Below are positions 20,123 through 28,096 of a stretch of 64,000 nucleotides of DNA, in pieces. The notes beneath the pieces are model-generated. The model saw only the letters and a program-made list of their open reading frames with translations. It was not told the DNA's origin and ran no database searches. Location: contig UBKJ01000003.1 of assembly GCA_900465915.1 (NCBI GenBank), positions 64,144 to 128,143 of the forward strand, given 5' to 3'. The translations under genes were made by a program, and so were the position numbers. Position 1 is the stretch's first letter. Every line of letters starts with the position of its first letter. The stretch comes from Hyphomicrobiales bacterium (GTDB taxonomy: Bacteria > Pseudomonadota > Alphaproteobacteria > Rhizobiales > Rhizobiaceae).

Positions 20123-21961
20123 TCAGACCGCCTCGGCCAGCGCCTCCTCCTCTTCCTCCAGCATGTCGCTGGCCACCAGGGCGGCGTCGCCGTCATGGAT
20201 GTGCCAGTGCTCCAGGTGCTTGTAGACGATGACCTTGTTGCGCAGGTGCTCGCCGTGCTGGCGGCAGAACAGCTCCAGCGTCTCGCGCTCGCCGATCAGC
20301 TCGACGCACATGGTCAGGTGCGGATTGGCCAGCTCCACGCCGCGATCCTCCAGCGCGCCGTGGTTGCTGTAGCCGAAATGCGTGTGATGGGCGACGGCGT
20401 TGACGATGCCGGCCCGCCGGGCGGCGGTCACCAGCTCGCGATAGAGCGGCCGGTGGCTGAACAGGATGGCTTCGGCCACCTTGATACGTTCGCCGGGCTT
20501 GAGATAGATGCGGAGCATGCCGGTTTCCTTCGGCGTCACTTTATGCGGGTAGGACATCCTGGTTACGGTCTTTCTCGGATTGACGATGGGGGTGAGGGAT
20601 TTGGATCTCTTGCGGTTGACATGCTCCACGAGGCGGTCGAGCCGCGTCGGCTCGAATTCGCGCACGTGGCGCAGCGGCACGTCGGGCGGCACCAGGCCGA
20701 GCCGGTTCTTCGGCACGCCGATGCGCTGCGACAGGTAGATGCCGGAATGGCCGCTCATCACATAGGCGATGAAGCAGACGGCGGCGATGTAGACGGTGTG
20801 GGTGGAGCCGAACAGCTCGATGCCCATGATGGTGCAGGCGAGCGGCGTGTTGGAGGCCCCGGCGAAGATGGCGACGAAGCCGAGCGCTGCGAAGAGGTCG
20901 GTCGGCGCGCCCAGAAGCGCCGACAGGGCATGGCCCAGCCCCGCGCCGATGAAGAACAGCGGCGTCACCTCGCCGCCCTTGAAGCCGGTGCTGAGCGTGA
21001 CGACGGTGAAGAGAAGTTTCAGCGCCCAGCTCCAGGGATGGACCTGGTCGGCCTGGAAGAAGCTGGAGATGGTCACGTCACCCGGATTGGGCGACCAGAC
21101 GCCGAGGCCGAGATAGTCGCGCGTGCCGAACAGCCACACCATCAGGATCACCAGCACGCCGCCGATGAAGGGCCGCGCCGGCCCGTAGGGGCAGAGCTTC
21201 TTGAAGAAGCCGCCGACGAGGTGCGAGCTTTCGGAGAAGAGCCGTCCGACCAGCCCGAAGGCGACGCCCGCGACCGCCACCTTGGCCATCAGCGCCGGGT
21301 CGATATGAAAGCCGCTTTCGCCGCTGAGATAGGCGATGTGGTAGTGGATATGCGCCGCGCCCCAGCCCCGGCAGACCCAGTCGCCCGCCACCGCCGCCAC
21401 CAGGCAGGGGATGAGCGCGTCGTACTGGATGCGGCCGATGGCCAGCACTTCGAGCGCGAAGATCGCCCCCGCCACCGGCGTGCCGAACACCGCGCCGAAA
21501 CCGGCGGCGATGCCCGCCATCAGCAGGAGGCGCGTGTCGGCCGGCGTTAGCCGGAAGGCCTTGGCGCAGCCGCTGGCGATACTGCCGCCGAGCTGCACCG
21601 CCGTGCCCTCGCGCCCGGCCGAGCCGCCGAACAGATGGGTGACGACGGTGGAGAGCAGGATCAGCGGCGCCATGCGCAGCGGCACGCCGCCGCCCGGCTC
21701 GTGGATCTGGTCGACGATGAGATTGTTGCCGCCTTCCGCCGAGCGCCCCATCCAGTGATAGAGGAAGCCCACCCCCATGCCGGCGAAGGGCAGGGCGTAG
21801 AGCAGCCACGCATAGTCGAAGCGCAGCCGCGTCGCCGAATCGAGCGACGACAGGAACAGCGCGCAGAGCGAGCCGACCACCGCCGACATGAGGACGACGG
21901 AGAACAGCAGGCGCGCGGAATGCAGGAAGCGGTGAAGCCGCGTCGTGAAATCGTGGCTCAT
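20123..21961 (-). CDS. CLC-F type fluoride/proton antiporter with fused C-terminal DUF190 domain
   Basis: A 612-residue fusion. Residues 1 to about 420 are a CLC transporter whose ion-path motifs are those of the fluoride-specific CLC-F clade: GNNLI at 78-82 instead of GSGIP, GREGT at 116-120 instead of GREGP, and GEVTP at 330-334. Residues about 481-590 ([20 protein letters not shown]..., [16 protein letters not shown]) form a DUF190 domain, a family that otherwise accompanies crcB as separate small proteins. Expected role: expel cytoplasmic fluoride in exchange for protons. A fluoride riboswitch and a 25-codon leader ORF lie upstream. The ATG has no good SD of its own and overlaps the leader stop as ATGA. 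Confidence 0.9.
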   Translation of the reverse strand: MSHDFTTRLHRFLHSARLLFSVVLMSAVVGSLCALFLSSLDSATRLRFDYAWLLYALPFAGMGVGFLYHWMGRSAEGGNNLIVDQIHEPGGGVPLRMAPLILLSTVVTHLFGGSAGREGTAVQLGGSIASGCAKAFRLTPADTRLLLMAGIAAGFGAVFGTPVAGAIFALEVLAIGRIQYDALIPCLVAAVAGDWVCRGWGAAHIHYHIAYLSGESGFHIDPALMAKVAVAGVAFGLVGRLFSESSHLVGGFFKKLCPYGPARPFIGGVLVILMVWLFGTRDYLGLGVWSPNPGDVTISSFFQADQVHPWSWALKLLFTVVTLSTGFKGGEVTPLFFIGAGLGHALSALLGAPTDLFAALGFVAIFAGASNTPLACTIMGIELFGSTHTVYIAAVCFIAYVMSGHSGIYLSQRIGVPKNRLGLVPPDVPLRHVREFEPTRLDRLVEHVNRKRSKSLTPIVNPRKTVTRMSYPHKVTPKETGMLRIYLKPGERIKVAEAILFSHRPLYRELVTAARRAGIVNAVAHHTHFGYSNHGALEDRGVELANPHLTMCVELIGERETLELFCRQHGEHLRNKVIVYKHLEHWHIHDGDAALVASDMLEEEEEALAEAV

Positions 21962-22035
21962 GACGGCGTGACCGCCGCAGGAAGGGAAGCGCGCTCACCG
22001 GCGGAACGCGAACAAAGGGAAGATATGGACTGCAT
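21958..22035 (-). CDS. 25-codon leader ORF between the fluoride riboswitch and the CLC-F gene
   Basis: ATG at 22035 is preceded six bases upstream by a strong SD (GTAGGAG, plus-strand 22042-22048). The frame is open for 25 codons and ends in TGA that shares ATGA with the CLC-F start. The peptide ([17 protein letters not shown]..., ending AAVTPS) has no recognisable family. Its SD is perfectly complementary to the ACTCCTAC end of the riboswitch. The most economical reading is a translational-coupling device: fluoride frees the SD, ribosomes translate the leader and re-initiate on the transporter gene. It is too short for ordinary gene callers. Confidence 0.6.
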   Translation of the reverse strand: MQSISSLCSRSAGERASLPAAVTPS

Positions 22036-22040
22036 CAATA

Positions 22041-22079
22041 ACTCCTACGCCCCGCGACCGTCGCGGGTTCAGTAGGAGT
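22041..22079 (-). promoter_or_regulatory. SD-sequestering hairpin (expression platform of the minus-strand fluoride riboswitch)
   Basis: On the minus strand ACTCCTAC (plus 22072-22079, the conserved aptamer 3' end) pairs perfectly over 8 bp with GTAGGAGT (plus 22041-22048), which holds the SD of the leader ORF. An inner CCCGCGA/TCGCGGG stem (22051-22067) strengthens the hairpin. In fluoride riboswitches the ACUCC segment is used in the ligand-stabilised pseudoknot, so fluoride binding should open this hairpin. Confidence 0.65.
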
Positions 22080-22138
22080 CATCAGCCCCATCGACGCGGG
22101 GCGGTTCGACCATCATGGTCCGGCAGAATCCATTACCG
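22072..22138 (-). promoter_or_regulatory. Fluoride riboswitch (crcB motif) upstream of the CLC-F antiporter
   Basis: Read on the minus strand: P1 CGGTA/TGCCG enclosing AATGGATTC, an extra hairpin (GACC...GGTC), the conserved AACCGCC, a P3 stem GCCCC/GGGGC, and the invariant GCTGATGACTCCTAC at the 3' end. These match the crcB-motif consensus. The AUGGAUU loop has one mismatch for the pseudoknot with ACUCC. The aptamer begins right at the predicted transcription start and precedes a CLC-F gene, as in known cases. Confidence 0.92.
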
Positions 22139-22145
22139 TTGCGGT

Positions 22146-22173
22146 CTTTAACCCGGCGCGCGAAAACCGTCAA
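22146..22173 (-). promoter_or_regulatory. Candidate promoter for the CLC-F transcript
   Basis: On the minus strand TTGACG (22173-22168) and TTAAAG (22151-22146) are spaced by 16 bases. The predicted start, about 22139, coincides with the first base of the fluoride aptamer. Confidence 0.5.
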
Positions 22174-22220
22174 TCGGGCGAGGAAAAATTTTCGCCGGCG
22201 CATAAATTTGGCGCCGCCCC

Positions 22221-22252
22221 TTGACGAAAGCCCCCGAAACGCCAGATCATAC
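22221..22252 (+). promoter_or_regulatory. Candidate promoter for the mutS-like operon
   Basis: TTGACG at 22221-22226 is a good -35; the -10 is less clear (GATCAT at 22245-22250 with an 18-base spacer, or TCATAC two bases further). It lies about 30 bases ahead of the plus-strand fluoride aptamer and is divergent from the CLC-F promoter. Confidence 0.4.
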
Positions 22253-22281
22253 GTAGACGGAGCACGTCTCCGGTCCGATCG

Positions 22282-22326
22282 AGGGGATGGGGTCCCCCAG
22301 AACCGCCGCATGGCTGATGACTCCTG
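22282..22326 (+). promoter_or_regulatory. Fluoride riboswitch (crcB motif) upstream of the two MutS-like genes
   Basis: The segment reads GGGG-ATGGGGT-CCCC (P1 and loop), AACCGCC, a short P3 GCC-gcat-GGC, and GCTGATGACTCCTG at the 3' end, the fluoride aptamer in order. The loop GGGGU can pair with ACUCC to close the pseudoknot. Downstream, CTCCTG (22321-22326) is perfectly complementary to CAGGAG (22346-22351), the SD of the first gene, with ACAG/CTGT extending the stem. Fluoride should therefore free the SD and switch translation on. Confidence 0.92.
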
Positions 22327-22359
22327 AACAGTGGCTGTCGCTGTCCAGGAGGTATGCGG

Positions 22360-23934
22360 ATGAACATCCCCGAAAAGATCCACCCCGACCTTGCGGCCGC
22401 GCCCGCCGACGGCGTGCTGTTCCAGCGCGACGCGGACCGGGTTGGGGCCGAGAACGCCCCCGAGCCGGAATTCTTCCGCGACCTCAATCTCGACCAGGTC
22501 TTCGCGGCCGTCGACGCCGCGCGCAAGGATTACGCGATCAGGCCTTTTTTCCACGCGGCGCTGCGCGACGCGGACCAGATCGCCTATCGCCACGAGGTCA
22601 TGCGCGACCTCGAAAAGCCGGCCGTGCGCGACGTGGTCGACACCTTCTGCCGCTATATGCGCGATGTGCGCGCCCATCAGGCGATGGTGAAGAAGATGTA
22701 TTATCCGCACCAGAAGAACGCATGGATTTTGGACGCGGTGCGCGCCTATTGCGAGGCGGCGCGCGGTTTCGCGGAACAATTCGCCGGCGCCGACATCGCC
22801 TCGCGCGGGCTCAACGCCTTCCGCGCCTGGCTCGCGGACTATGTGGCGCAAGAGGATTTCATCAGGCTCTCCGACGAGGCCGCCGCCCTCAAGCGCGACC
22901 TCGCCGCCGTCAGATATTGCGTCACCATCCGGAGCGGGACCGTCCATGTGCAGAAATACGGCGACGAGCCCGACTATACCGAGGACGTGCAGGCCACCTT
23001 CGAGAAGTTCCGGCAGGGCGCGGTCAAGGACTATCGCGTCGAGATCAAGGACAACGAAACGCTCGACACGGTCGAGGAGCGCATATTGGGGCTGGTGGCG
23101 CGGCTCTACGACGGCGTCTTCTCGCATCTCGCCGCCTTCTGCGCCGCGCATGACGATTTCGTCAGCGCGCGCATCAAGGCCTTCGACCGCGAGATCCAGT
23201 TCTACACCGGCTATCTCGACTATATCGCGCCGCTGAAGGAGGCGGGCCTCGCCTTCTGCTATCCGGCCGTCTCGCGGACCTCCAAGGCGGTGCGGGCGGA
23301 GGACGCCTTCGACCTGCCGCTGGCGCGGAAACTCACCGACCAGAAGACGCCGACCGTCGCCAACAGTTTTCGGCTCGCGGGCGCCGAGCGCATCTTCATC
23401 GTCTCGGGCCCCAACCAGGGCGGCAAGACCACCTTCGCCCGCACCTTCGGCCAGTTGCATCATCTCGCCGGCCTTGGCTTGCCGGTGCCCGGCCGCGCGG
23501 CCGAGCTGTTCCTCCCCGACCGCATCTTCACCCATTTCGAGAAGGAGGAGAGCCCGGATTCGCTGCGCGGCAAGCTGGAGGACGACCTGTTCCGCATCCA
23601 CGCCATCCTGGAGCGGGCGACGCCGGACAGCATCGTCATCATGAACGAGATCTTCAACTCCACCATGCTGCGCGACGAGATTTTTCTCAGCCGGCAGGTG
23701 CTGGAGCGGGTGCAGAAGCTCGACCTTCTCTGCGTCTGCGTCACCTTCATCGACGAACTGGCGACGCTCAGCGAAAAGACCGTCGGCATGGTCAGCGCCG
23801 TCAATCCCAACAATCCGGCCGAGCGCACCTTCAAGGTGGTGCGCGCCCGCGGCGACGGCCTCGCCTACGCCTTGTCCATCGCCGAGAAATACGGCCTCAC
23901 CTACAAGCAGCTGAAAGGGCGGATACAGCCATGA
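22360..23934 (+). CDS. MutS-like ATPase A of the fluoride island
   Basis: A 524-residue protein with the MutS core-lever region (mostly helical, about 60-290) and a C-terminal ABC-type ATPase. It lacks the N-terminal mismatch-reading domain. Walker A is GPNQGGKTT (350-358). The Walker B equivalent is SIVIMNEIF (424-432), where Asn429 replaces the usual Asp. MutS normally reads GPNMGGKST and LLDEIGRGT. The start is ATG 22360, seven bases after AGGAGG; ATG 22354 is too close to the SD. MutS-type genes are known partners of the fluoride riboswitch, but their job is unclear; DNA or nucleotide stress under fluoride is a guess. Its stop overlaps gene B (ATGA). Confidence 0.85.
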   Translation: MNIPEKIHPDLAAAPADGVLFQRDADRVGAENAPEPEFFRDLNLDQVFAAVDAARKDYAIRPFFHAALRDADQIAYRHEVMRDLEKPAVRDVVDTFCRYMRDVRAHQAMVKKMYYPHQKNAWILDAVRAYCEAARGFAEQFAGADIASRGLNAFRAWLADYVAQEDFIRLSDEAAALKRDLAAVRYCVTIRSGTVHVQKYGDEPDYTEDVQATFEKFRQGAVKDYRVEIKDNETLDTVEERILGLVARLYDGVFSHLAAFCAAHDDFVSARIKAFDREIQFYTGYLDYIAPLKEAGLAFCYPAVSRTSKAVRAEDAFDLPLARKLTDQKTPTVANSFRLAGAERIFIVSGPNQGGKTTFARTFGQLHHLAGLGLPVPGRAAELFLPDRIFTHFEKEESPDSLRGKLEDDLFRIHAILERATPDSIVIMNEIFNSTMLRDEIFLSRQVLERVQKLDLLCVCVTFIDELATLSEKTVGMVSAVNPNNPAERTFKVVRARGDGLAYALSIAEKYGLTYKQLKGRIQP

Positions 23935-25463
23935 AAGCCCATCTGATGTACAGGGACCGCGATTTCGACCTCGACCAGCCCGCGCCCTGGGGCGCGGAGG
24001 CGCTGACGACCGATCTCGGCCTGCGGACCATTTTCTCGGCCATGGCGGGCGAGGACAAGTTCCTGCTGGAGGTGGCGGAGAAGGCGACGCTGGCCAGCCT
24101 GCGCGACCGTGACGGGATCGTCTACCGGCAGGACATATTGCGCGACTGCCTGCGCAATCCCGACGTGGCGCGCAAGCTCTACGATTTCGCCTTCGACACG
24201 CTGGAGAACGAGCGCAAGAATTTCTGGCGCTGGGGCAGCTATCCCTCCGCCGTGCTGGGCGGCGCGGTCAGCATCCTCAACATGTTCGTCGAGCGGCTGA
24301 AGACCCTGCGCCAGATCGCCGTCGACGAGCGGGCGAAGTTCCGTTCGGAGGGTTTCGACGCCTTCTTCTCCATGCTGCTGAGCGAGCTGGACGACGATTA
24401 TTTCGCCGAGATCGCCGCCCATCTCAAGCAGCTGCGCTTTCCGCGCGGCGTGCGGCTCAGCGCCGGGCTGGGGCCGGGCAATATCGGCGTCAACTACGTG
24501 CTGCGCCGCAATGACGGGCCGGCGACCTGGCCGCTGGCCTGGCGCGAATGGATCTTCGGCCCCAAGGAGGAGACCTACAGCTTCAGCCTGCATCCGCGCG
24601 ACGAGGCCGGCGCGCGGGCGCTGGCGCAGCTGGAGGACCGCGGCATCAACCTGGTCGCCAACGCGCTGGCCCAGTCGACCGACCATATCAGCAGCTTCTT
24701 CCGCATGCTGCGCACGGAGCTGGCCTTCTATATCGGCTGCGTCAACCTCAGGGAGAAGCTCGACGCAAGGGGCCAGCCGGTGGCTTTCCCCGTCCCGTCG
24801 CCGGCGGAGACGCGCGATTTCTCCTGCCGCGACCTCTACGACGCCGCGCTGGCGCTGACCATGGACCGGCCGGTGATCGGCAACGACGTCGACGGCGAGG
24901 GCGACGGGGTGATCATCGTGACCGGGGCCAACCAGGGCGGCAAGTCCACCTTCCTGCGCTCGGTGGGGCTGGCGCAGGTGATGATGCAATGCGGCATGTT
25001 CGTTCCGGCCAGCGTCTTCTCCGCCAATATCGCCGAGGGAATCTTCACCCATTTCAAGCGCGAGGAGGACACGGCCATGAACAGCGGCAAGTTCGACGAG
25101 GAGCTGAAGCGCATGAGCGACCTCGTCGGCCGCCTGAAGCCCAATTCCTTCGTGCTGTTCAACGAATCCTTCGCCGCCACCAACGAGCTGGAGGGCTCGG
25201 AGATCGCTGGCCAGATCACCGCCGCGCTGATCGAGAACGGGGTGAAGCTGTGCTTCGTCACCCATCTGCACGAATTCGCCCGCGCCTTCTACGAGAAGAA
25301 ACGCGGCGACGCGCTGTTCCTGCGCGCCGAGCGCCTGGAGGACGGCAGCCGCACCTTCCGGCTGACGCCGGGCGAGCCGCTCTCGACCAGTTTCGGCGTC
25401 GATCTCTACAACCGCATCTTCCACGAAAACGTCTGCGACGACCAGCCGGCGCGGGCCTCCTGA
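23931..25463 (+). CDS. MutS-like ATPase B of the fluoride island
   Basis: A 510-residue paralogue-like partner of the preceding gene, overlapping it by four bases. Helical core about 30-290; Walker A TGANQGGKST (331-340); Walker B NSFVLFNESF with Asn411-Glu412 again in place of Asp-Glu; a MutS-like VTHLHEFA (H-loop) near 439. The second ATPase motif AATNELEGSEI resembles the MutS dimer signature. MutS-class ATPases act as dimers, so A and B plausibly form a heterodimer, like MutS-alpha in eukaryotes. No endonuclease (Smr) or mismatch-binding domain is seen. Confidence 0.85.
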   Translation: MKAHLMYRDRDFDLDQPAPWGAEALTTDLGLRTIFSAMAGEDKFLLEVAEKATLASLRDRDGIVYRQDILRDCLRNPDVARKLYDFAFDTLENERKNFWRWGSYPSAVLGGAVSILNMFVERLKTLRQIAVDERAKFRSEGFDAFFSMLLSELDDDYFAEIAAHLKQLRFPRGVRLSAGLGPGNIGVNYVLRRNDGPATWPLAWREWIFGPKEETYSFSLHPRDEAGARALAQLEDRGINLVANALAQSTDHISSFFRMLRTELAFYIGCVNLREKLDARGQPVAFPVPSPAETRDFSCRDLYDAALALTMDRPVIGNDVDGEGDGVIIVTGANQGGKSTFLRSVGLAQVMMQCGMFVPASVFSANIAEGIFTHFKREEDTAMNSGKFDEELKRMSDLVGRLKPNSFVLFNESFAATNELEGSEIAGQITAALIENGVKLCFVTHLHEFARAFYEKKRGDALFLRAERLEDGSRTFRLTPGEPLSTSFGVDLYNRIFHENVCDDQPARAS

Positions 25464-25526
25464 CGGGCGTCATATCTCCGTTCTCCTTCCACGGGCCGCG
25501 CGCCCGCAACGACAGGATTTGCGACC

Positions 25527-26189
25527 ATGCAGACCCCGGCAGACGACAGCGAAAACACCGTCGAGGCCTTTTTGATGGACCCCATCGTGCGGCTTTTGAT
25601 GCAGGCCGACAAGGTGCATGAGGGCGAGCTGCGCGCCATGCTCGACCGCGTCGCGGCGGCGCTGCTGCGGCAGGCCGAGCTGGTCCCGCCCGCGCCGCAG
25701 CCGGCGGCGGTGCCCGAGCCGGTCCGGCGCTACCGGCGCGGCGTGGGCATCGTGCTTCTCAACAGGCGCGGGGAGGTCTTCGTCGGCCGCCGCATCGACA
25801 CCCCGCACGACGCCTGGCAGATGCCGCAGGGCGGCGTCGAGCCCGGCGAAACGCCGCGCCAGGCCGTGTTCCGCGAATTGCGCGAGGAACTGGGCACGGG
25901 CAAGGCGGAGATCGTGGCGGAAAGCAACGGCTGGTTCCGCTACGACCTGCCGCCGGAGCTGGCCGGGATCGCCTGGGACGGACGCTGGGGCGGGCAGGAG
26001 CAGCAATGGTTCGTGCTGCGCTTTCGCGGGACCGACGAGGATATCGACGTCGCCACCGAGCACCCGGAATTCTCCGCCTGGCGCTGGGCGGAGCCGGAGG
26101 AACTGCCCGACCTCGTCGTCTCCTTCAAGCAGCGGCTTTACCGCGACGTGCTGGAGGAATTTCCCATGCTCGGCCGGCGCGGAAAATGA
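25527..26189 (+). CDS. Nudix hydrolase, RppH (RNA pyrophosphohydrolase)-like, with N-terminal extension
   Basis: A 220-residue protein. Residues about 70-215 are an RppH-type Nudix domain: YRRGVGIVLLNRRGEVFVG, DAWQMPQGGVEPGE, the Nudix box GGVEPGE-x7-RELREELG, WFRYDLP, and QQWFVLRF. RppH removes pyrophosphate from mRNA 5' ends or hydrolyses dinucleoside polyphosphates. The first about 65 residues are an extra helical segment plus a Pro/Ala linker not found in ordinary RppH (about 160-175 residues). It is the third gene behind the fluoride riboswitch and overlaps the next gene (ATGA). Confidence 0.85.
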   Translation: MQTPADDSENTVEAFLMDPIVRLLMQADKVHEGELRAMLDRVAAALLRQAELVPPAPQPAAVPEPVRRYRRGVGIVLLNRRGEVFVGRRIDTPHDAWQMPQGGVEPGETPRQAVFRELREELGTGKAEIVAESNGWFRYDLPPELAGIAWDGRWGGQEQQWFVLRFRGTDEDIDVATEHPEFSAWRWAEPEELPDLVVSFKQRLYRDVLEEFPMLGRRGK

Positions 26190-27373
26190 CGTCCGAGGGC
26201 GACCCGCGCCGGGCGGCGCTGCGCTTCGTGCTGCTGATCGGGGCGCTGTCCTTTTTCGCCGACTTCACCTATGAGGGCGCGCGCAGCGTGCTCGGCCCCT
26301 ATCTGGCGCTCTTGGGCGCAGGCGCTGCGACCATCGGCGTCGTCACCGGCTTCGGCGAGCTGGCGGGCTATGGGTTGCGGCTGTTTTCCGGCCGCTGGGC
26401 CGACGCCACCGGACGCTTCTGGCCCATCGCTATCTTCGGCTATGCGGTGCAGATGGCCTCGGTCCCGGCGCTGGCGGTGGCCCCGAACTGGTGGACTGCG
26501 GCGATCCTCATCGTGCTGGAGCGGGTGGGCAAGGCCATCCGCAATCCGCCGCGCGACGTCATGCTCTCGCGCGCCGGCGCCCGGCTCGGCGGCTATGGCT
26601 GGGCCTTCGGCGTCCACGAGGCCATGGACCAGTTCGGGGCCATGTTCGGCCCGCTCGCCGTGGCCGCCGTCCTCGCTTGGCGCGGCGATTACGGGCTGGC
26701 CTTCGCCTGCCTCGCCTTGCCGGCGCTGGCCACGATTGCGCTGGTCCTGATCGCGCGGCGGACCTTTCCCAATCCGCAGGATTTCGAGCCGCCTGCGACC
26801 AAGGAAGCCGCGCCGCCACGCGTCTACTGGATCTATCTCGGCGGCGCGGCGCTGGTGGCGGCGGGCTTCGTCGACTATCCGCTGCTCGCCTATCATTTCG
26901 ACCGCACGCATCTTTTAACCGGGCAGGGGGTGGCGCTGTTCTACGCCATGGCGATGGGGATCAGCGGCGCCGGATCGCTGGTCTTCGGCCGCCTGTTCGA
27001 CCGTTTCGGCTTTCCCGTCCTGACCGCGCTGACGGTCGCCTCGGCGCTGTTCGCGCCGCTGGCGTTTTTCGGCGGCTTTCCGGCCGCGCTGGTCGGAACC
27101 ATGATCTGGGGCGTCGGCATGGGCGTGCATGAATCCATGATTCCGGCGGCGGTGTCGCTGATGGTCCCGAGCGGCCGGCGCGCAACCGCTTTCGGCGTCT
27201 TCACGGCGGTCTACGGCGTGGCCTGGTTCCTGGGCAGCGCGCTGTTCGGCCTGTTCTACGGACATAGTCTCCTGTTAGCTGTCGCCTTCTGCGTCGTCAC
27301 GCAGCTTTCGGCGGCGCCGGTCTTCATCCTTGCGGGCCGCCATATTGCACCACCTGCACCGTCTCGGTCGTAA
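26186..27373 (+). CDS. MFS transporter in the fluoride-riboswitch operon
   Basis: A 395-residue MFS protein with 11-12 hydrophobic helices; FADFTYEGARSVLGPYL at the first helix and GLRLFSGRWADATGRFWP as motif A. The frame is open upstream within the Nudix gene, but ATG 26186 shares ATGA with the Nudix stop and is the coupled start. The substrate is unknown; position suggests a role in fluoride stress, perhaps export of an inhibitor, metabolite or ion. Its 3' end overlaps the convergent DUF190 gene by 50 bases. Confidence 0.82.
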   Translation: MTSEGDPRRAALRFVLLIGALSFFADFTYEGARSVLGPYLALLGAGAATIGVVTGFGELAGYGLRLFSGRWADATGRFWPIAIFGYAVQMASVPALAVAPNWWTAAILIVLERVGKAIRNPPRDVMLSRAGARLGGYGWAFGVHEAMDQFGAMFGPLAVAAVLAWRGDYGLAFACLALPALATIALVLIARRTFPNPQDFEPPATKEAAPPRVYWIYLGGAALVAAGFVDYPLLAYHFDRTHLLTGQGVALFYAMAMGISGAGSLVFGRLFDRFGFPVLTALTVASALFAPLAFFGGFPAALVGTMIWGVGMGVHESMIPAAVSLMVPSGRRATAFGVFTAVYGVAWFLGSALFGLFYGHSLLLAVAFCVVTQLSAAPVFILAGRHIAPPAPSRS

Positions 27374-27665
27374 TCAGGCGGCTCCGCGTCATCGCGGTCA
27401 CCTCGGGGATGAAGCGGTCGATCTTGTCCGGCGCGTCGACGATCTCGACCACGATGGGCAGGTCCTGCGACAGGCGCAGGATCTTGGCCGTGTGCAGCAC
27501 GCTCGAATGGCCGAAGCCCAGCGGCCCGCGCAGCACGGTCGCGCCCGCCATTCCCATCTCGCGCGCCTTGCCGACGATGGCTTCGTAGAGGAGCTTGCCG
27601 TCCTCCGTCTCGTCCTCCTCGCCGAGGAAGATGCGCAGCAGGGTCGATTCCTGGGGCAGTTGCAT
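27324..27665 (-). CDS. DUF190 family protein (second copy in the crcB operon)
   Basis: A 113-residue DUF190 protein: LLRIFLGEEDETEDGKLLYEAI start, GMAGATVLRGPLGFG, and DLPIVVEIVDAPDKIDRF, a ferredoxin/PII-like fold family that often travels with crcB. ATG 27665 is the family-consistent start; the longer frame only mirrors crcB. Last gene of the minus-strand DUF190-crcB-crcB-DUF190 operon. Function unknown, possibly a sensor or regulator of fluoride channels. Confidence 0.9.
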   Translation of the reverse strand: MQLPQESTLLRIFLGEEDETEDGKLLYEAIVGKAREMGMAGATVLRGPLGFGHSSVLHTAKILRLSQDLPIVVEIVDAPDKIDRFIPEVTAMTRSRLITTETVQVVQYGGPQG

Positions 27666-27682
27666 GGGCGGTTTCCTTCCGG

Positions 27683-28096
27683 TCAGCGGTTGATGCGCTG
27701 GGCGACGATATAGCCCGCCGCCGCCGCGCAAAGCGAAAAGAACACCAGCGCGCAGAGATAGAACACGGCGAGCGGGACGTTTCCGCGCAGGAGCAGCATG
27801 AAGGTGTCTAGGCTCATCGAGGAGAAGGTGGTGAAGCCGCCGCAGATGCCGCCCATGACGAATTGCCGCCAGACGGGCCCCACGAACCAGCGGCCTTCCG
27901 GCCCGGTGACGGTGGCGAAGAACATTATGACGAAGGAGCCGACCACATTGACGAAGCTCGTGCCCCAGAGCGGGTTCTGGTGCAGCACGGCGACGATGAA
28001 CCAGACGGAGAGAAAGCGCAGCAGCGCGCCCAGCGCCGCGCCTGCGCCGACGGCGAGATAGAGCCGCATGTTCTCGATCTGCCGCCAGTTCCTCAT
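27683..28096 (-). CDS. crcB: CrcB/Fluc fluoride channel subunit
   Basis: A 137-residue four-helix membrane protein: [10 protein letters not shown], the pore-lining [15 protein letters not shown] (Asn) and [17 protein letters not shown] (Phe-box/TTFS) motifs are those of Fluc channels. ATG 28096 overlaps the stop of the preceding crcB by four bases. Two linked crcB genes that differ in sequence usually encode the halves of a heterodimeric channel, with opposite topology of the subunits. Confidence 0.95.
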   Translation of the reverse strand: MRNWRQIENMRLYLAVGAGAALGALLRFLSVWFIVAVLHQNPLWGTSFVNVVGSFVIMFFATVTGPEGRWFVGPVWRQFVMGGICGGFTTFSSMSLDTFMLLLRGNVPLAVFYLCALVFFSLCAAAAGYIVAQRINR

